Shown here: piece by piece, positions 29,880 through 37,185 of the stretch | Layout: each line of letters opens with the position of its first letter | How positions within the stretch are numbered: the stretch's first letter is position 1 | Assembly: GCA_905194315.1 (NCBI GenBank) | Contig: CAJJRX010000013.1 | Span: forward strand, 1-46,034 | Length of the DNA: 46,034 nt | Source: an uncultured Sutterella sp. | GTDB lineage: Bacteria; Pseudomonadota; Gammaproteobacteria; Burkholderiales; Burkholderiaceae_F | Direction: 5' to 3' | Notes under the pieces: model-generated | The model's input: the letters and a program-made list of their open reading frames with translations, nothing else | Told to the model about the DNA's origin: nothing | Database searches by the model: none | Program-made: the position numbers and the translations under genes

Positions 29880-30517
29880 TAACACTAGCGCTTTCAAAGG
29901 GGCGCATCTTCGAAGAGGCGCTGCCGTTTCTGGCAGCCGCCGGCATCGAGCCCCTGGAGAATCCGTCAGAGTCCCGCAAACTGATGATCGGGACAAACAG
30001 GGACGATTTGCGTATCGTTGTCGTTCGTGCGACTGACGTGCCCACCTATGTCCAGTACGGTGCCGCCGATCTCGGTATCGTTGGATGGGACACGCTCTAT
30101 GAGCACGGCGGCGAAGGGCTGTATGTGCCCATCGATCTGCAGATCGCCCGATGCCGTATGTGCGTTGCGGCACCTGAAGGATTTGACTACGAGCGCAGTG
30201 TCAGGCGTGGCGCCCGACTGCGTATCGCCACCAAATATCTCAAGTGGAGTCGCGATTACTTCGCCCAGCAGGGTGTGCACGTCGACCTCATCAAGCTCTA
30301 CGGCTCCATGGAGCTCGCTCCCATTGCCGGTCTTGCCGACGCCATTGTTGACCTGGTCAGCACAGGCGCGACACTCAGAGCCAATCACATGAAGGAAGTG
30401 CTCACCATCTCCCCGATTTCCTCCCGCTTTATCGTCAATCAGGCATCGATGAAAACCAAGCGTGCCGATATTGACCCCATCATCAGAGCGATCCGACACG
30501 CCGTTGAGGCGTGTTAA
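29876..30517 (+). CDS. hisG: ATP phosphoribosyltransferase, short catalytic form
   Basis: HisG condenses ATP and PRPP in the first step of histidine synthesis. The 213-residue protein begins MITLALSKGRIFEEALPFLA from a TTG codon, with GAGG 8 bases upstream. It contains DLVSTGATLRANHM near the end and lacks the C-terminal regulatory domain of the long form. Short HisG needs the partner HisZ, which is not in this window. It is coupled to murA by a 4-base overlap. Confidence 0.95.
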   Translation: MITLALSKGRIFEEALPFLAAAGIEPLENPSESRKLMIGTNRDDLRIVVVRATDVPTYVQYGAADLGIVGWDTLYEHGGEGLYVPIDLQIARCRMCVAAPEGFDYERSVRRGARLRIATKYLKWSRDYFAQQGVHVDLIKLYGSMELAPIAGLADAIVDLVSTGATLRANHMKEVLTISPISSRFIVNQASMKTKRADIDPIIRAIRHAVEAC

Positions 30518-30543
30518 GAAAACCCCACCACCGCTCGCTATGC

Positions 30544-30599
30544 CTGACATGATGCCCACTCCGAGTTCCACTCAAACACCGAGCTGCGCATCACGTCAG
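30544..30599 (+). repeat. Inverted repeat in the hisG-hisD gap
   Basis: Bases 30544-30555 pair with 30588-30599 with one mismatch in twelve. A smaller GAGT/ACTC stem lies inside. T-rich sequence follows (T7 close to hisD). It may be an RNA structure controlling the 141-base hisG-hisD junction. Confidence 0.45.
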
Positions 30600-30658
30600 C
30601 GGCTCAACGACTTTCGTTTTTCCCGTTTTGTTATTGCTTTTTTTGATGAGGCTCGCCT

Positions 30659-31957
30659 ATGCCAGTTCGCCAGTTGAACACCCAGTCCCAGGACTTTCTG
30701 AAAGAATTCGATGAACTCGTTGCCGTGGATGCCAGCGTGGATCCGGAAATCACCCGCCGTGCCGAGGCGATCGTGCAGGATGTCCGCGCCCGCGGAGATG
30801 AGGCCGTGCTTGAGTACACCAACCGCTTTGACCGCATGGAGGTCAAGGGGATGGATGAGCTGCTCATTACCGCCGAGGAAATGAAGGCGGCGCTTGACGG
30901 TCTGCCCGCCGAACAGCGTGAGGCGCTGATCGCAGCTGCCGATCGCATTCGCGAATTCCACGAAAATGAAAAACTCCAGAGCTTCTCCGTGACCGACAGC
31001 CTTGGCAACAAGCTCGGTCTGCGCGTGAGTGCTGTGGACTCTGTCGGCCTGTATGTGCCCGGCGGCAAAGCGGCCTATCCGAGCTCTGTGCTGATGAACG
31101 CCATGCCCGCCAAGGTTGCCGGTGTCAAGCACATCGAGATGGTGGTGCCTACCCCGGGTGGAGAGAAGAATCAGCTCGTGCTCGCTGCCGCAAGTCTGTG
31201 CGGTGTGGCGCGTGCGTGGGCAATCGGCGGCGCGCAGGCTGTTGCCGCGCTTGCCTACGGAACGGAAACGATTCCGAGTGTGGACAAGATTGTCGGTCCG
31301 GGCAATGCCTATGTGGCGGCTGCCAAGCGCTATGTGTTCGGCCGTGTGGGTATCGATATGATTGCCGGTCCTTCTGAAATTCTGGTGATCTGTGACGGCA
31401 AGACCGATCCGGACTGGATTGCGATGGATCTTTTCAGTCAGGCCGAGCACGACGAGCTCGCGCAGGCCATTCTGCTCACCCCGGACGCTGATTTTGCCCG
31501 CCGTGTGCAGGAAAGTATCGACCGTCAGCTCCCCGGAATGCCGCGCCGTGCCATTATCGAGAAGAGCCTGACCAACCGCGGTGCCATTGTGGTTACCCGC
31601 GACCTTGAAGAGGCCTGCTCTCTTGCTGACCGTATTGCGCCGGAGCATCTGGAACTCTCCGTTGAGGATCCCGAGTTCTGGGCTGAGAAGATTCACCACG
31701 CCGGTGCGCTCTTCCTCGGTCGCTACACCTCTGAGGCGCTAGGTGACTACTGTGCCGGTCCCAATCACGTGCTGCCCACGTCCCGTACGGCCCGCTTCAG
31801 CTCTCCGCTCGGCGTGTATGACTTCCAGAAGCGCACCTCGATGCTGCATGTCTCGGCCGAGGGCGTTGAAGTGCTCGGCCGCATCGCCTCTGTGCTCGCA
31901 CAGGGTGAGTCGCTCACGGCGCACTCTCAGAGCGCGCTGTACCGTCTGAAGAAGTAA
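30659..31957 (+). CDS. hisD: Histidinol dehydrogenase
   Basis: HisD performs the last two steps of histidine synthesis, histidinol to histidinal to histidine, with NAD and zinc. The 432 residues include the family block KIVGPGNAYVAAAKRYVFGR, then GVGIDMIAGPSE (seen here as VGIDMIAGPSEILVI) and AEHDELAQA. GAGG lies before the ATG. Downstream, hisC would be expected in Burkholderiales but a short gap with a perfect hairpin leads straight to hisB. Confidence 0.97.
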   Translation: MPVRQLNTQSQDFLKEFDELVAVDASVDPEITRRAEAIVQDVRARGDEAVLEYTNRFDRMEVKGMDELLITAEEMKAALDGLPAEQREALIAAADRIREFHENEKLQSFSVTDSLGNKLGLRVSAVDSVGLYVPGGKAAYPSSVLMNAMPAKVAGVKHIEMVVPTPGGEKNQLVLAAASLCGVARAWAIGGAQAVAALAYGTETIPSVDKIVGPGNAYVAAAKRYVFGRVGIDMIAGPSEILVICDGKTDPDWIAMDLFSQAEHDELAQAILLTPDADFARRVQESIDRQLPGMPRRAIIEKSLTNRGAIVVTRDLEEACSLADRIAPEHLELSVEDPEFWAEKIHHAGALFLGRYTSEALGDYCAGPNHVLPTSRTARFSSPLGVYDFQKRTSMLHVSAEGVEVLGRIASVLAQGESLTAHSQSALYRLKK

Positions 31958-31970
31958 GTGAGGCTACTTT

Positions 31971-32001
31971 TGCGCAGGAGAGCTATGCCGCCTCCTGCGC
32001 A
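31971..32001 (+). other. Perfect hairpin at the hisD-hisB junction
   Basis: TGCGCAGGAG (31971-31980) pairs with CTCCTGCGCA (31992-32001) around an 11-base loop. No T tract follows. It lies where hisC is usually found in related genomes. Confidence 0.6.
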
Positions 32002-32049
32002 CCACCTGCCGCTTCTGCACAAATCACACAGACCTTGAGGATCCACAGC

Positions 32050-32634
32050 ATGCGAACCAGCAAGATTGAGCGCGTTACCAAGGAAACGCAAATTGCCGTC
32101 ACTCTGAACCTTGACGAGTTTTCTTCAGACATTTCCACTGGCGTGGGGTTTTTCGACCATATGCTCGAGCAGATCGCCCGTCACGGGCAGGTCGGCCTCA
32201 CTATTCATGCCAAGGGTGACACCCATATCGATGCGCACCATCTTGTGGAGGACACCGGCATTGCGCTCGGGATGGCTCTCAAAGAGGCGCTCGGTGACAA
32301 GAAGGGCATTATGCGTTACGGACACGCCTATGTGCCGCTCGATGAGGCACTCAGCCGTGCGGTTATTGACTGCTCCGGCCGTCCGGGACTCTTTTTCCGC
32401 TGCAGCTTCACCCGTCCGTATCTCGGTGAGATGGATACCGAGCTTGTCAGAGAGTTTTTCCAGGGGCTGGTGAATGCCGCCGGCATCACGCTGCATATGG
32501 ATAACCTGGAGGGCGCCAATGCGCACCATCAGGCGGAAAGTCTCTTTAAGGCGTTCGGTCGTGCGCTGCGTATGGCGGTTGCAATGGATGAACGAACCGC
32601 CGGCGTGATTCCGTCCACAAAGGGGGTGCTATGA
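32050..32634 (+). CDS. hisB: Imidazoleglycerol-phosphate dehydratase
   Basis: HisB dehydrates imidazoleglycerol phosphate (the sixth enzymatic step). The 194 residues hold both metal-binding motifs, DAHHLVEDTGI and NAHHQAESLFKAFGRAL. It is monofunctional: no N-terminal HAD phosphatase domain is present, so histidinol-phosphatase must be encoded elsewhere. A TTG at 32035 is in frame, but ATG 32050 has GAGG 9 bases upstream. It overlaps hisH by 4 bases. Confidence 0.96.
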   Translation: MRTSKIERVTKETQIAVTLNLDEFSSDISTGVGFFDHMLEQIARHGQVGLTIHAKGDTHIDAHHLVEDTGIALGMALKEALGDKKGIMRYGHAYVPLDEALSRAVIDCSGRPGLFFRCSFTRPYLGEMDTELVREFFQGLVNAAGITLHMDNLEGANAHHQAESLFKAFGRALRMAVAMDERTAGVIPSTKGVL

Positions 32635-33266
32635 GAATTGTGATTGTCGACTACGGCTCAGGCAACCTGCACAGTGTTAAGCGTGCTGCGGCTCATGCCA
32701 CTGAAGGACTTGATGCAGAGGTGATCATCAGTACCGACCCCGATGCGGTGCGTGCCGCTGACCGGGTGATTTTCCCGGGACAGGGGGCCATGCCAGACTG
32801 TATGAAAAATCTTTCGGGCTCCGGCCTTGAGGAGGCAGTGCGTGAGGCGCTTCGCACCAAACCGGTTCTGGCGATCTGCATCGGTATGCAGATGCTCTTT
32901 GAGCACTCAGAGGAGGGGGATGTCCGGGGGCTCGGACTCTATCCCGGTGCTGTGCGTCTGTTCCCGCGCGATATGCGCGAGGAGGGGGTAAGACTGAAGG
33001 TGCCGCAGATCGGCTGGAACCGTGTGCATCAGACGCAGAAGCACCCTCTCTGGCAGGGAATCCCGGACGATTCTTGGTATTATTTTGTGCACAGCTACTA
33101 CCTCGATACCCCCGAGAAGTCGCTCAGTGCGGGTAGCACGCACTATGGCTTTGATTTCACCAGCGCGGTGGCCAAAGACAATATTTTTGCTACACAGTTT
33201 CACCCTGAAAAGAGTGCCCGCTGCGGACTTGCTCTTTTTAGAAATTTTGTCACCTGGATGCCCTAA
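32631..33266 (+). CDS. hisH: Imidazole glycerol phosphate synthase, glutaminase subunit
   Basis: HisH hydrolyses glutamine and channels ammonia to HisF. The class I amidotransferase triad is visible: Cys in LAICIGMQMLFE, and His and Glu in TQFHPEKSARCG. The oxyanion region is FPGQGAMPDC. It has 211 residues and starts inside the hisB stop (ATGA). Its partner HisF is two genes downstream. Confidence 0.96.
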   Translation: MRIVIVDYGSGNLHSVKRAAAHATEGLDAEVIISTDPDAVRAADRVIFPGQGAMPDCMKNLSGSGLEEAVREALRTKPVLAICIGMQMLFEHSEEGDVRGLGLYPGAVRLFPRDMREEGVRLKVPQIGWNRVHQTQKHPLWQGIPDDSWYYFVHSYYLDTPEKSLSAGSTHYGFDFTSAVAKDNIFATQFHPEKSARCGLALFRNFVTWMP

Positions 33267-33314
33267 AAGGGGCACCAAACTTGGAGCTTTACGCTTTTTT
33301 AAAGGCTGATCGCG

Positions 33315-34064
33315 ATGTTGTTAATTCCAGCGATTGATATCAAAAATGGACAGTGTGTCCGCCTCCGTCAGGGGGATCTGCAGAACAACATTACCGTTTA
33401 CTCGGAAGACCCCGTGGCTGTGGCCCGGCAGTGGGCGGACCTCGGTGCCGAACGTCTGCATATTGTGGACCTCGATGGCGCTGCCAGTGGCAAACCCACC
33501 AACTCTGCACTGATCCGTGACATCGTCAACGAAGTCAGTGATGACATGGCTGTTGAGCTCGGCGGCGGTCTGCGCTCGCTCGAGCAGCTCGAGAGCTATG
33601 TGGATGCCGGGGTTGAATACTGCGTGATCGGCACAGCTGCCATCAAGCGTCCGGGCTTTCTGCATGACGCATGCTCGAATTTCGGCGGTCAGATTATTGT
33701 TGCGCTGGACGCCAAGGACGGCAAGGTGGCGACCGACGGCTGGCAGGCTGTGAGCGGCAACTCCGTGATTGATCTGGCCAGAAAGTTTGAGGATTACGGC
33801 GTTGAAGCGTTCCTGTACACGGACATCTCCCGTGACGGTATGCTGACGGGCTGCAATGTCGAGGCGACAGCTGCGCTGGCCGATGCCGTAAACGTGCCTG
33901 TGATCGCCTCCGGCGGTATCCGCGACCTCAATGACATCCGTGCTCTGCTTGACGTGGAGGATCGCGGTGTGATGGGGGCGGTACTCGGCCGTTCCCTGTA
34001 CGAAGGTACGCTTAATTTTGAAGAGGCGCTTGCGCTTGTCGAACAGTCCTACGAAGACGAATAA
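33315..34064 (+). CDS. hisA: ProFAR isomerase (phosphoribosylformimino-AICAR-P isomerase)
   Basis: HisA opens the ribose of ProFAR in an Amadori rearrangement on a TIM barrel. The 249 residues start MLLIPAIDIKNGQCVRLRQG with the first catalytic Asp; the second lies in YTDISRDGMLTGCN. Phosphate-binding GGGLR and ASGGIRDLND loops are present. It follows hisH after 48 bases. Confidence 0.97.
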   Translation: MLLIPAIDIKNGQCVRLRQGDLQNNITVYSEDPVAVARQWADLGAERLHIVDLDGAASGKPTNSALIRDIVNEVSDDMAVELGGGLRSLEQLESYVDAGVEYCVIGTAAIKRPGFLHDACSNFGGQIIVALDAKDGKVATDGWQAVSGNSVIDLARKFEDYGVEAFLYTDISRDGMLTGCNVEATAALADAVNVPVIASGGIRDLNDIRALLDVEDRGVMGAVLGRSLYEGTLNFEEALALVEQSYEDE

Positions 34065-34097
34065 GTCTTCGTGAGGAGGATTCAGAGGATTGAACCT

Positions 34098-34868
34098 ATG
34101 CTCGCTAAACGAATCATTCCATGCCTTGATGTCAATGACGGCCGCGTCGTCAAAGGGATCAATTTTGTCAATCTGCGTGACGCAGGGGATCCGGTTGAAG
34201 TGGCCCGCCGCTACGATCAGGATGGTGCTGATGAAATCACCTTCCTTGATATCACGGCGAGTTCTGATGCGCGTGACACGATTCTGCATGTGATTGAAAA
34301 AGTGGCCAGCCAGGTGTTCATTCCTCTGACCGTCGGCGGCGGTGTGCGGCAGCTCTCGGATATCCGCCGGCTGCTCAACGCCGGCGCGGACAAAATCTCC
34401 ATCAATACCGCTGCTATCCGGAATCCGGATCTGATCGGTGAGTCTTCGGCGCTCTACGGCAGTCAGTGTATCGTCTGCGCAATTGATGCACGGCGCCGCG
34501 ATCCGGCCAATCCTGCAGCAGGATGGGACGTGTATGTTCGCGGCGGTCGAGACAACACCGGGATTGATGCACTTGAATGGGCCAGAAAGGTGGAAAGTCT
34601 CGGCGCGGGGGAAATCCTGCTCACCAGTATGGACGCTGACGGCACCAAAGCCGGTTTTGACCTTGAGCTTACCCGCACCATTTCGGATGCGGTCGGCATT
34701 CCCGTGATTGCCTCCGGCGGTGTGGGCAACCTTGAACATCTCGCCCAGGGGGTCAGTATCGGCGGCGCTGATGCCGTTCTGGCGGCATCCATTTTCCATT
34801 TCGGTGAGTACAGTATTCAGCAGGCCAAGGAGTACATGCGTGCTCAGGGTATTCCGGTTCGTCTGTAA
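34098..34868 (+). CDS. hisF: Imidazole glycerol phosphate synthase, cyclase subunit
   Basis: HisF is the TIM-barrel partner of HisH and makes imidazoleglycerol phosphate and AICAR. The 256 residues start MLAKRIIPCLDVNDGRVVKG; the two catalytic Asp lie in CLDVNDG and TSMDADGTKAGFD. An upstream GTG at 34071 is in frame, but ATG 34098 gives the family N-terminus and has AGAGGA in front. Confidence 0.97.
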   Translation: MLAKRIIPCLDVNDGRVVKGINFVNLRDAGDPVEVARRYDQDGADEITFLDITASSDARDTILHVIEKVASQVFIPLTVGGGVRQLSDIRRLLNAGADKISINTAAIRNPDLIGESSALYGSQCIVCAIDARRRDPANPAAGWDVYVRGGRDNTGIDALEWARKVESLGAGEILLTSMDADGTKAGFDLELTRTISDAVGIPVIASGGVGNLEHLAQGVSIGGADAVLAASIFHFGEYSIQQAKEYMRAQGIPVRL

Positions 34869-34879
34869 GGATTGAGACT

Positions 34880-35269
34880 ATGTGGCTTGATGAGGTGAAA
34901 TTTGATGCGAACGGGCTTGTCCCGGTCATAGCACAGGACGATGAGACAGGTGAGGTGCTGATGCTCGCCTGGGCCAACCGTGAGGCGCTTGAAGAGGCGG
35001 CCCGCACGGGACGTGCTGTGTATTTCTCCCGCTCCCGGCAGAAACTCTGGCGTAAGGGCGAGGAGTCAGGCAATGTTCAGGAGCTTTTCTCCATCAATCT
35101 TGACTGCGATGGCGATGCGGTGCTTTACCGTGTCAGACAGATCGGCGGCGTGGCCTGTCATACCGGCCGCTCAAGCTGTTTTTACCGGCGGCTTCTCACG
35201 CCTGAGAACACCTGGGCGGTCAGACTCGATGTACTGAAAGATCCGAGGGAGATGTATCGTGGAAAATAA
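34880..35269 (+). CDS. hisI: Phosphoribosyl-AMP cyclohydrolase
   Basis: HisI opens the adenine ring of PR-AMP. The 129 residues include LAWANREALEEA, the metal-binding DCDGDAVL and the zinc-binding CHTGRSSCFYR. HisI and HisE are separate genes here, overlapping by 11 bases, rather than fused as in E. coli. Confidence 0.97.
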   Translation: MWLDEVKFDANGLVPVIAQDDETGEVLMLAWANREALEEAARTGRAVYFSRSRQKLWRKGEESGNVQELFSINLDCDGDAVLYRVRQIGGVACHTGRSSCFYRRLLTPENTWAVRLDVLKDPREMYRGK

Positions 35270-35585
35270 TGATGTGCTTGCCTGTCTGGCAGAAGTGATT
35301 GAATCACGCAAAGGGGCTGATCCCGACAAGAGTTATGTCGCCAGACTCTTTAAAAAGGGGCCGGACGGCTTTCTGAAAAAAGTCGGCGAGGAGGCAACCG
35401 AATGCGTGATGGCTGCCAAGGACGGTGTGCCGGAGAAGATTATTTACGAGTGTGCGGATCTGTGGTTCCACACGATGGTGATGCTGAGCTACTATGATCT
35501 CGGTCCCGAGGATGTCCTGCAGGAACTGGCAAGACGCGAGGGACTTTCCGGTCTGGTCGAAAAAGCGTCCCGTCCGAAAGAGTAA
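35259..35585 (+). CDS. hisE: Phosphoribosyl-ATP pyrophosphohydrolase
   Basis: HisE hydrolyses PR-ATP to PR-AMP. It has 108 residues, an all-helical MazG-like fold, with the Glu-rich metal motif KKVGEEATECVMAAKDG and the later ECADLWFHTMVML. It starts at GTG within hisI, with GAGGGA upstream. It is the last his gene; the hinT-tat unit has its own promoter downstream. Confidence 0.96.
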   Translation: MENNDVLACLAEVIESRKGADPDKSYVARLFKKGPDGFLKKVGEEATECVMAAKDGVPEKIIYECADLWFHTMVMLSYYDLGPEDVLQELARREGLSGLVEKASRPKE

Positions 35586-35611
35586 ACGGTGCCTGTGCAC
35601 TAAATTTTTCC

Positions 35612-35641
35612 TTGCACAGGGCAAATCCCCTAAAATACAAT
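35612..35641 (+). promoter_or_regulatory. Probable sigma70 promoter for hinT-tatABC
   Basis: TTGCAC (35612-35617) and TACAAT (35636-35641) are 18 bases apart, starting near 35648. The -35 box lies in the right arm of an 8-bp hairpin, CCTGTGCA (35592-35599) with 35613-35620. That hairpin follows hisE and may be a weak terminator or an operator. Confidence 0.6.
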
Positions 35642-35716
35642 CTAAGGATGACCGGATGAAAGGCAACCTGTGCGTTTCATGCCGTGTCAGGATAATCAAT
35701 AAAAAGTGAGGTCGGC

Positions 35717-36055
35717 ATGCAGCTTGACGATTGTTTGTTTTGTAAAATTGCCCGAGGCGAAATTCCTGCGGCAAAGGTCTATGAGGACGATGATGTGCTC
35801 TGCTTCAAGGATATTCATCCTAAGGCGCCGGTACATCTGCTCATCATCCCCAAGCAGCATATTACGTCTCTTGCGCATGCCGAGGATGCAGATGCCCCGC
35901 TTTTGGGTAAAATGCTATCTCTGACACGCAAACTGGCGCTGCAGGAAGGTGCAACGAACGGCTTCCGTGTCGTCATCAACACTGGCCACGATGGTGGTCA
36001 GGAAGTCGATCACTTACATGTTCATGTGTTGGGCGGTCCCCAACCGTGGAAATAA
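35717..36055 (+). CDS. hinT: HIT-family purine nucleoside phosphoramidase
   Basis: HinT hydrolyses adenosine phosphoramidates and acyl-AMP. The 112 residues contain CLFCKIARGEIPAAKVYEDD near the start and the histidine triad DHLHVHVLGG at residues 98-107. GAGG lies 5 bases before the ATG. Its position between hisE and tatA is typical for betaproteobacteria. Confidence 0.96.
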   Translation: MQLDDCLFCKIARGEIPAAKVYEDDDVLCFKDIHPKAPVHLLIIPKQHITSLAHAEDADAPLLGKMLSLTRKLALQEGATNGFRVVINTGHDGGQEVDHLHVHVLGGPQPWK

Positions 36056-36069
36056 CCGGAGAGTAAATT

Positions 36070-36300
36070 ATGGGATCCCTATCTGTATGGCATTGGCTGA
36101 TCGTTCTGGCGATCGTGGTTCTGGTTTTCGGTACCGGCAAGCTCAAGAATCTTGGTAAAGATCTGGGCGGCGCCATCAAAGGCTTCAAAGAAGGTATGGC
36201 TGAAGCTGAATCGCCTGTTGAGCAGAAGAAAGAAATTCCTCAGGAAAAAGTTGCTGAACAGCAGTCTCAGACCGCCGAAAAGGATAAAGTGCAGGGCTGA
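36070..36300 (+). CDS. tatA: Sec-independent translocase protein TatA
   Basis: TatA oligomerises to form the transient pore of the twin-arginine pathway. The 76 residues have a short N-out TM helix (VWHWLIVLAIVVLVFG), the FGTGKLKN hinge and an amphipathic helix (LGKDLGGAIKGFKEGM), then a charged tail. It is 14 bases after hinT but 217 bases before tatB, with two hairpins between. That fits the need for more TatA than TatB/TatC. Confidence 0.97.
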   Translation: MGSLSVWHWLIVLAIVVLVFGTGKLKNLGKDLGGAIKGFKEGMAEAESPVEQKKEIPQEKVAEQQSQTAEKDKVQG

Positions 36301-36315
36301 TAAGCAGCCTTATGT

Positions 36316-36350
36316 GAAAACTCTCTCTTTTCTCTGAAGGGAGAGTTTTC
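36316..36350 (+). terminator. Terminator-like hairpin after tatA
   Basis: GAAAACTCTC (36316-36325) pairs perfectly with GAGAGTTTTC (36341-36350), loop 15 bases. The T residues are mainly inside the stem, with only TT after it, so termination is probably partial. Confidence 0.5.
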
Positions 36351-36464
36351 TTGAGCTGTGAGCTCTGTCTCCGGGAGGGGACGGCCGGAACGGAAGATTC
36401 CGCCGGTACCCCGGAATCAGGCAACACCTGAGTTTCCGCCGTGCAGGGAGCAGCGCAGCACTGT

Positions 36465-36496
36465 ACCGCGGCAGTTACCCGACTGACCGCGGTTTT
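36465..36496 (+). terminator. Second terminator-like hairpin before tatB
   Basis: ACCGCGG (36465-36471) pairs with CCGCGGT (36487-36493), and CAGT pairs with ACTG inside, with one bulged A. TTT then CTAAT follow. It could further reduce read-through from tatA to tatB. Confidence 0.45.
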
Positions 36497-36517
36497 CTAA
36501 TAATTGGAATACATAAG

Positions 36518-37174
36518 ATGTTCGATTTTGGTTTTAGCGAAATGCTCGTGATCGGTGCGGTTGCACTGGTCGTGCTCGGGCCTGAGAAACTGCCCACAGT
36601 GGCCAAAACCGCTGGGGAGTGGATCGGTAAGGCGCAGCGTTTTGTTTCCCAAGTAAAGTCAGACATCAATCGTGAGGCTGAGTTTGCAGAACTCTCCCAG
36701 CTCAAGGACCAGGCAAAAGCCCTTGCCGATGAGGTCAAGAGCACAGTTCAGAAGTCAGCATCCGACATCGAGAAGTCAGCTAACGCCCTGGAAAAATCGG
36801 TCGCAGAAACCAAGGAAACCCTCGATTCCTCCGTTGGCGCCGTTCAGACATCTCTGTCCGAGATGGAAAAGGAAGTCTCTTCTGTCACGAGCGAAACAGA
36901 GTCTGCTGCGGCAACCTCCGCCCAGTCCGAAGAGGAGCTGGCTGATTTCTATGGCTGGACCGGGGCGGAACCCCAGGCGCCCACTCCCACCTACCAGTGG
37001 AAAGAGCCCAAAATTTTTCAGAAGCGCTACCATTCGGGTCCGTCGGTGGATGATCTGGCCCGTGAAGTGGAACGCCTGCGCCGTGAACTCGGCATGCGCG
37101 AGTCCAAACTGGGCGGTCGCAACCGCCGTCTTGCCGCCCGTGCACGGTCCAATAGAGCTCGTATTTATCGCTAA
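36518..37174 (+). CDS. tatB: Sec-independent translocase protein TatB
   Basis: TatB forms the Tat substrate receptor with TatC. The N-terminus MFDFGFSEMLVIGAVALVVL and GPEKLPTVAKTAGEW are diagnostic (TM plus amphipathic helix). At 218 residues it is longer than E. coli TatB. The middle is a Ser/Lys/Glu-rich helical region and the end is strongly basic (GGRNRRLAARARSNRARIYR). tatC starts 11 bases later. No strong Shine-Dalgarno is seen. Confidence 0.95.
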   Translation: MFDFGFSEMLVIGAVALVVLGPEKLPTVAKTAGEWIGKAQRFVSQVKSDINREAEFAELSQLKDQAKALADEVKSTVQKSASDIEKSANALEKSVAETKETLDSSVGAVQTSLSEMEKEVSSVTSETESAAATSAQSEEELADFYGWTGAEPQAPTPTYQWKEPKIFQKRYHSGPSVDDLAREVERLRRELGMRESKLGGRNRRLAARARSNRARIYR

Positions 37175-37185
37175 AGAGAGTGATG

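Noticed and set aside
33321..34799. A 492-codon open frame antisense to hisA and hisF
   Set aside because: It is the mirror of two strongly conserved genes; its length follows from codon bias. It has no family motif and no ribosome-binding site was sought or needed to explain it.
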